DNA from: Flavobacterium sp. SUN052
GTDB taxonomy: Bacteria > Bacteroidota > Bacteroidia > Flavobacteriales > Flavobacteriaceae
Direction of reading: 5' to 3'
Length of the DNA stretch: 64,000 nucleotides
Assembly: GCF_028867935.1 (NCBI RefSeq)
Contig: NZ_JAPQNS010000001.1
Span: 310,001 to 374,000, forward strand
Part shown: positions 59,337 through 64,000 of the stretch, one piece after another
Position numbering within the stretch: the stretch's first letter is position 1
How the letters are laid out: the number at the start of each line of letters is the position of its first letter
Made by a program: the position numbers and the translations under genes
The notes under the pieces: model-generated
What the model was told of the DNA's origin: nothing
Seen by the model: only the letters and a program-made list of their open reading frames with translations
The model's database searches: none

Positions 59337-61358
59337 TTATCGTCGCCGTTTACGTTTTGCGGCAGGCTTGGCTTTCGGCTTCGGGGTTGAAATGAGGGCT
59401 TTCACCGACCCAACATTGCCCACATTGTCAGTAACCTCCAAAAGTACTTCGGCTCCATCAGCAAAAGCCTCCTCGGGGTTGAGTTTGTCCGACCATACCA
59501 ACGCCCGTTTGTAATCGTACTGCATCAGCACCCACTGACCATCGACCATAGCCCGAAACGAGCGGATGCCCGATAAATCGTCGGAGATCCGAGCCGAAAT
59601 GCCGTTAGGCGTAACTGATACAAACCGAACTTGGGGAGGGGTAACATCAGTTAACAACTGAAACCGTCCTAACTCGCGAGTGCGGAAAGTTAGTTTGTTT
59701 TTTTGCCAGGTGCCACCAACATACCGTTCCCGCCCGCTACCATCAACCAGATACGCTTTGGTTCGCATGGTATCGGTAACGCCAGATGTCATCCAGGTTG
59801 CGGTCAGAAAATCATTCAGCGGAATCGTTTTCTGATTGATTTCTATGGTCCCGGCCGACACTTGTCGTACCGCCAGGTACAGCGTATCGAACAGGGTTTT
59901 TGCGTTGAACTGCAAACTCAGATTGGCATCCTCATACCGATCGTCCTGACCCGGAATAATTCGTTTTTTCAGGTTTGTGGACATCCTGCCAGCACCCACC
60001 TGTATTGATTCGGGTAGGTGCTGATTGAGATCGATTAGATAAACGGCCGCATTGTTACGGATGTAACTGGCCGACTGTTCGGTGGTTTTCTTGCCTTCAA
60101 TCAATATAGCCGAAGGGGCTATACTGTCAGACAGGTTCCGAACAGCTAGTTTCAGCACATTCTGATCTACTGTTATTGTAGCGGCTTCAGACTGGTTACT
60201 TGACTTTATACTGGAGGGCAACTTGGCTGCGCTTGAATCGGGTTGCACTGTAAAGCGTAACACCGCCGAGTTCTGGTACGAGTCGAACAGGGTTACGGCC
60301 ACCTCGTGAGGGGCTCCATCCATCATGGGCAAGCGACCACGCCGGGTAGCAATCTGCGATTGGTCTGTGTGGTAGAGCGAGAGTTGATTGCCATCGGCTA
60401 CGTAACAACGGTGATAGCGTTGACCAAAAAGCCGCTCCGTCTCGTAATCCATGTGAACATTGATAAACCGGGTTTCTTCGTGCGGAAACGAATTCATATT
60501 GTACGTAAACATCTCGCGCCCATCCAGTTTTACTTCTACACAGTTAATCCCGTTGCGATACGGAGAACCGGACGTTTTGTCGTAGGCCAGAATTTCCAGC
60601 CCGATTAACCCGGATGCGGTAATGGTTTGACTCAGACCATAACTGCCATCAGGTCGGCGAACGGGCGTATACGTCTGCCGGGAATACTCACCGTTAAGCC
60701 GCGAACTGGGGCTTAACGTGCGTAAGGCAATGCGCTCAAAATAGGGCGGAACCTCATCGCGGAGTTCCGAAAAGTTGTACAACAGCGGGTTGATAAGATT
60801 ATCCCGGTCATCGCGAACTTCGAAATGAAGGTGTGGGCCACCCGAACCGCCGGTGTTTCCCGAATAGGCAATTACGTCGCCTTTGCGAACGGGGAACTGC
60901 CCCGGTGCGGGCCGAAGGTCTATCTCAAAGGTTTGTTTGCGGTACTGCTCCTGCCGAAGATAAGTCCCCAGCGTATCGTTCAGCGTTCGTAAATGTCCGT
61001 ACACCGTGGTGGTACCGTTGGGGTGTTTCAGAAAGATGACGTTGCCGTAGCCACCCGTAAACACGGCAATCCGGGCTACGTATCCGTCGGCAGCCGCGTG
61101 CACATCGAGTCCTTCACGTCCGCCCGTGCGGATGTCTAGTCCTGCATGAAAATGGTTGGCCCGAAGATCGCCCATGCCGCCCGACAGCGAGTTTTGTTGG
61201 CCCGGCAGAATCGGGAACATAAAATAGCCGGGGACTACAACGGGCTTCATCGGCACCGGGTCGAGCGGGCGTGTGGGTTTGGCAGTCTGCCCAAAGGCTG
61301 GTATAAGCAAACCAAGACTGGCAATAAAAAGAAGAGAACGCGAAAGAATATTCTTCAA
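59337..61358 (-). CDS. M23 family metallopeptidase, exported
   Basis: A 673-residue exported protein, with signal peptide to about 23. The LytM/M23 peptidase domain is at about 60-185, with zinc-binding H71 and D75 (FHAGLDI) and the HLH motif at 176-178 (GPHLHFE), plus YGHL near 120. The remaining ~480 residues are beta-rich with Ig-like patterns and end in a very basic tail (KPAAKRKRRR). M23 enzymes cleave peptidoglycan cross-bridges or stems; this long form is common in Bacteroidota. It sits 12 bp after the FAH-family gene. The function of the C-terminal domains is unknown. Confidence 0.92.
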   Translation of the reverse strand: MKNILSRSLLFIASLGLLIPAFGQTAKPTRPLDPVPMKPVVVPGYFMFPILPGQQNSLSGGMGDLRANHFHAGLDIRTGGREGLDVHAAADGYVARIAVFTGGYGNVIFLKHPNGTTTVYGHLRTLNDTLGTYLRQEQYRKQTFEIDLRPAPGQFPVRKGDVIAYSGNTGGSGGPHLHFEVRDDRDNLINPLLYNFSELRDEVPPYFERIALRTLSPSSRLNGEYSRQTYTPVRRPDGSYGLSQTITASGLIGLEILAYDKTSGSPYRNGINCVEVKLDGREMFTYNMNSFPHEETRFINVHMDYETERLFGQRYHRCYVADGNQLSLYHTDQSQIATRRGRLPMMDGAPHEVAVTLFDSYQNSAVLRFTVQPDSSAAKLPSSIKSSNQSEAATITVDQNVLKLAVRNLSDSIAPSAILIEGKKTTEQSASYIRNNAAVYLIDLNQHLPESIQVGAGRMSTNLKKRIIPGQDDRYEDANLSLQFNAKTLFDTLYLAVRQVSAGTIEINQKTIPLNDFLTATWMTSGVTDTMRTKAYLVDGSGRERYVGGTWQKNKLTFRTRELGRFQLLTDVTPPQVRFVSVTPNGISARISDDLSGIRSFRAMVDGQWVLMQYDYKRALVWSDKLNPEEAFADGAEVLLEVTDNVGNVGSVKALISTPKPKAKPAAKRKRRR

Positions 61359-61370
61359 AATTTAAACGGA

Positions 61371-61982
61371 TTACTTCACGCCAATTTCCAGCAATTTTCG
61401 ATCCTCAATATAAGCGGTCAGCGTGTCCCCGATTTTTACCGGACCAACACCTTTCGGCGTGCCAGTGAACAAAATATCGCCTTTTTGAAGCAGAAAATAC
61501 CGCGACACAAACGAAATCAGGTAATCGATCTTGAATAACATCAGGCTCGTATTACCCAACTGGCGGGTTTCGCCGTTCAGGTCGAGCCGGAAGTTGATGT
61601 TATTCAAATCGGGGAAATCTGTTTTAGGAACGAATGGCGAAATGGGGGCTGACCCATTGAAAGCTTTAGCCAATTCCCAGGGAAGGCCTTTTGCTTTTAG
61701 TTTGCTTTGTACATCGCGGGCGGTAAAATCAATCCCGATGCCAATTTCGTCGTAATATTTGTGGGCAAACTTCTCGTCAATATTTTTGCCAACCCGGTTG
61801 ATCTTGACCAGAATTTCCACTTCATAATGAACATCAGTAGAGAAGTCAGGGTAGAAAAATGGCTCATTCTTGAGGGGAACGGCGGTTTCCGGTTTCAGGA
61901 AAATGACCGGATCATCGGGTTGCTCATTACTTAACTCCCGAATGTGATCAACGTAGTTACGTCCAACGCAAAGAATCTTCAT
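61371..61982 (-). CDS. Fumarylacetoacetate hydrolase family protein
   Basis: A 203-residue FAH-fold enzyme. It starts KILCVGRNYVDH, as in short FAHD1-like proteins, with the metal ligands in HYEVEIL and GIDFTARDVQ, the KGLPWELAKAFNGSAPIS lid region, and the GDILFTGTPKGVGP C-terminal motif. Relatives are acylpyruvase/oxaloacetate decarboxylase or 2-keto-4-pentenoate-type hydratases; the exact substrate is not evident. It is the first gene of the long co-directional run toward the sigma factor set, with a likely -7 box at 62033. Confidence 0.92.
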   Translation of the reverse strand: MKILCVGRNYVDHIRELSNEQPDDPVIFLKPETAVPLKNEPFFYPDFSTDVHYEVEILVKINRVGKNIDEKFAHKYYDEIGIGIDFTARDVQSKLKAKGLPWELAKAFNGSAPISPFVPKTDFPDLNNINFRLDLNGETRQLGNTSLMLFKIDYLISFVSRYFLLQKGDILFTGTPKGVGPVKIGDTLTAYIEDRKLLEIGVK

Positions 61983-62032
61983 ACTAGTATAGTAGAGGTA
62001 CAGGCTTACCTTTTAAACGCTTAGATATGTCG

Positions 62033-62040
62033 CAAATCTA
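62033..62040 (-). promoter_or_regulatory. -7 box upstream of the FAH-family gene
   Basis: On the minus strand this reads TAGATTTG, matching TAnnTTTG, about 50 bp before the ATG. No TTG -33 element is apparent at the usual distance. Confidence 0.45.
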
Positions 62041-62147
62041 AGGACTATAGGTGGGTCGACCGAACCTGACACTAAAAAAGCTGAACAAACGTTGTTGGAC
62101 GTTGGATTATAAGTACCAGTGTCCAATTTACCAACCATACACAAACA

Positions 62148-62975
62148 ATGAAAAATACACTCATGATTTTGCTGGTTATAGCCGCTGCTATTGGCTGCCA
62201 GCGCGTTCCGTTAACCGGTCGTAAGCAATTGCTGCTTATATCCAACGCAGAGCTTCTGCCCCTTAGTTTCAGTGAATACAAAGGCGTTCTGGATACCAGT
62301 CGTGTGGTCGGTTCTGGCAATGATGCCCAGATGATTCAGCGGGTGGGGAACCGACTAAAAGATGCCATGGAGAGTTACCTGAAAGCAAATAACTATGGTA
62401 GTCGGGTCGAAGGGTTTCAGTGGGAATTTCACCTGATTCAAAGTCCACAAGTGAATGCCTGGTGTATGCCGGGGGGTAAAGTGGCTTTCTACACCGGAAT
62501 TCTACCCTACACGCAAAATGAAGCAGGGGTAGCTACTGTTATGGGTCATGAGATTTCGCACGCCTTAGCTGGGCATGGTAACGAGCGTATGAGCGAGGGA
62601 CTACTGGCTAACGGTCTGATTCAGGGTGGGCAGGCAGCTTTAGGCGTTGTCGCTCAATCGCGGCCACAACAAACCAGTGCGTTGCTGTTACAGGCTGCCG
62701 GAGCCGTGCTGCCCGCAGCGTATCAGGTTGGTCGTGCGTTGCCCCATAGCCGTACCCAGGAGTCAGAAGCGGATAAATTAGGACTAATTTTCATGGCAAT
62801 GGCAGGCTATGACCCGAACGAAGCGGTGCAGTTCTGGACGCGGATGTCGAAAGCTGGAGGGGGTCAGAAACCACCAGAGTTTCTGTCAACGCACCCTTCC
62901 GACAGTCGCCGGATTCGGGATATTCAGAGCCAGTTACCCGATGCTATGAAGTATTACAACTCAGCTCGGCGGTAG
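62148..62975 (+). CDS. M48 family metallopeptidase, lipoprotein
   Basis: A 275-residue peptidase. The N-terminal signal ends in the lipobox AIGC (Cys17), so it is lipid-anchored in the periplasm. The zinc motif is HEISHALAGH near 130-139 and the third ligand Glu lies in QESEADKLGL near 205. The sequence RVPLTGRKQLLLIS after the lipid site is typical of the LoiP/BepA-related group. These peptidases degrade or assist misfolded outer-membrane proteins. The gene is single, convergent with the tryptophan dioxygenase gene and followed by a terminator. Confidence 0.93.
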   Translation: MKNTLMILLVIAAAIGCQRVPLTGRKQLLLISNAELLPLSFSEYKGVLDTSRVVGSGNDAQMIQRVGNRLKDAMESYLKANNYGSRVEGFQWEFHLIQSPQVNAWCMPGGKVAFYTGILPYTQNEAGVATVMGHEISHALAGHGNERMSEGLLANGLIQGGQAALGVVAQSRPQQTSALLLQAAGAVLPAAYQVGRALPHSRTQESEADKLGLIFMAMAGYDPNEAVQFWTRMSKAGGGQKPPEFLSTHPSDSRRIRDIQSQLPDAMKYYNSARR

Positions 62976-63002
62976 GGCATTTGTTTATAGAAAAGAGCTA
63001 AT

Positions 63003-63030
63003 AGGCCGGGGCGAAAGTTCCGGCCTTTTT
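63003..63030 (+). terminator. Terminator after the M48 gene
   Basis: AGGCCGG (63003-63009) pairs with CCGGCCT (63020-63026), followed by TTTT. It lies 27 bp past the stop. Confidence 0.85.
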
Positions 63031-63094
63031 GTGGATTATTTCAGCCAATTGCAACAAGAAGTAAGGCAATGGCTCGGCAAATAAGCTAGGGGGA

Positions 63095-64000
63095 TTACTT
63101 CCCCCATTTTCCTCGTTCTTCGTCGCTCCATAACTCTGGGAAAAAGAACCGTTGTTGCTCAATGGGAGGCAAATATCGCTGCCAGTTGGTGCCGCCTGTA
63201 GCTTCAATGGCAGCAGGGCTTTTGTGCAAATACCGCACTGCCGACCGCAGGTGAGCCATTTTCCAACGCACATTCACTCGCTGGTCGAAGTCACGAAGTT
63301 CGGTGACGAGTGCGTCAGTCGTTTCTCCGCGCTCATGCAAGCGAAGCCAGCAGGCGTGGAGGTTGCACGATTGGTATTCAGTGGCCAGTCGCACAAGTGA
63401 ATCACCATACTGTTTCTCAAACTGTTTCAGAGTCAGGGTTTTCTGTTTCGTAGCCAACTCCGTAGCTCCCTGTTTCCAATAAATAGAGTCATACAGCACC
63501 TCCATAGAGACATTGTCAGGGACGGGTGAATTGGGCGCCAGCAGATTGCAGAAGTCGGTGGACATGATCTCAATTTGCCGGAATTGCGCCGACTGAAATC
63601 CGCTCGACGGGAGCAAAGCCATGCGGAAATTCAGAAACTGATCTTTATCCATTCCCTCGATCATTACCGCAAACGATTGTTCCAGAATGCCGAAGTATCG
63701 GTTTATTCGTTGCATCCGCTCCGTAAAGAAAGTTGCTTCCAGAGCCGGGTGGTGCGCAATCTGATCGATCTCGTGCTTTACCAGTTTGAAGTACAGTTCG
63801 GTAATCTGATGGTAAGTGATAAAGATTAGCTCGTCGGGGTAGGCCGTGCGGGGATTCTGCAACGACAGAAGCGTTTCCAGATGCACATAATCCCAGTAGG
63901 TCAAGTAATCGGCCTGCAGTAAACCTTCCAGGTACGAGGTCATATCCTGACCCATTGCCGCGTATTTTTCCGAGAGCTGGTGGAGTTTATCGATGAGGTC
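63095..64000 (-). CDS. kynA: Tryptophan 2,3-dioxygenase (5' end beyond the window)
   Basis: The frame is open to the right edge, and the codons before the internal ATG at 63955 (encoding LIDKLHQLSEKYAA) match the usual N terminus, so the gene is cut by the window. Visible motifs are YLTYWDYVHLETLLSLQNPR, ITYHQITELYFKLVKHEID (heme/substrate side) and the C-terminal WKMAHLRSAVRYL stretch, all characteristic of heme tryptophan 2,3-dioxygenase. It opens the indole ring to N-formylkynurenine in the cytoplasm, the first step of the kynurenine pathway. No other kyn gene lies in the window. Confidence 0.93.
   Translation of the reverse strand, partial: DLIDKLHQLSEKYAAMGQDMTSYLEGLLQADYLTYWDYVHLETLLSLQNPRTAYPDELIFITYHQITELYFKLVKHEIDQIAHHPALEATFFTERMQRINRYFGILEQSFAVMIEGMDKDQFLNFRMALLPSSGFQSAQFRQIEIMSTDFCNLLAPNSPVPDNVSMEVLYDSIYWKQGATELATKQKTLTLKQFEKQYGDSLVRLATEYQSCNLHACWLRLHERGETTDALVTELRDFDQRVNVRWKMAHLRSAVRYLHKSPAAIEATGGTNWQRYLPPIEQQRFFFPELWSDEERGKWGK

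Noticed and set aside
1-64000. Search for tRNA, rRNA, insertion sequences and prophage genes
   Set aside because: No cloverleaf with a CCA-type end, no rRNA blocks, no transposase, integrase or phage structural motif was seen by eye.

Overview
The window reads as a chromosomal segment of a Bacteroidota bacterium, most likely a Spirosoma-like member of the Cytophagales. Pointers are the protein families (DUF5916, DUF4097, DUF4143 ATPase, permease-prefix FtsX transporters, split transketolase, a giant SdrD_B/Ig-repeat surface protein), weak Shine-Dalgarno signals, and several TAnnTTTG -7 boxes typical of this phylum. Base composition is near balanced, with two AT-richer islands (about 21.2-21.9 kb and 47.4-47.9 kb). 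No tRNA, rRNA, CRISPR array or insertion sequence was recognised.

Layout. 0-7.3 kb: an isochorismatase-family fragment at the edge, an EcsC protein, then a pectin/galacturonate locus. The locus has a KdgF-like cupin, a LacI regulator divergent from uxaB, a PL10 pectate lyase, and a pectin methylesterase fused to an alpha/beta-hydrolase esterase. 7.3-15 kb: Maf, an MFS transporter, a GNAT, an Omp85-like protein, and two membrane proteins of unknown role. 15-20.5 kb: a multidomain ThuA/PQQ-dehydrogenase-like/PKD/cytochrome c/CBM protein, Hsp20 and MnmA. 20.6-23.1 kb: accessory island with a RelE-type toxin-antitoxin pair, a broken lipoprotein gene and a DUF4143 ATPase whose start codon lies in a perfect hairpin. 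23.1-32.1 kb: an envelope-type unit on the minus strand (ECF sigma, zinc-finger/HEAT anti-sigma, two DUF4097 proteins, two serine hydrolases with C-terminal repeats, and a DUF5916 protein). 33.1-47.4 kb: one 4791-residue secreted protein with about 37 Ig-like repeats. 47.9-51 kb: an FtsX-type permease gene, frameshifted by an 8-bp tandem duplication, with its PadR regulator. 51.2-53.6 kb: a TrpF-like protein lacking the catalytic Cys, then a PspC/LiaF-like pair. 53.7-62 kb: a long co-directional minus-strand run of FAH-family enzyme, M23 peptidase, peroxiredoxin, transketolase N-half, AAA ATPase, TOPRIM-like protein, transketolase C-half, and an ECF sigma/anti-sigma/Spy-like set. The end carries an M48 lipoprotein peptidase and most of tryptophan 2,3-dioxygenase.

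The most notable points are: (1) an ATPase/TOPRIM-like pair, resembling the two-gene logic of PARIS-type defence, tightly inserted between the two halves of a split transketolase operon; (2) the 8-bp duplication that exactly accounts for the broken permease gene; (3) a 160-bp convergent intergenic region built of four palindromes, with both flanking genes ending inside mirrored copies of one element; (4) imperfect palindromes (GTCATT and GCAGT types) filling four spacers between co-directional genes; (5) the giant repeat protein, with an internal ~0.89-kb four-unit duplication and a cysteine-rich tail.
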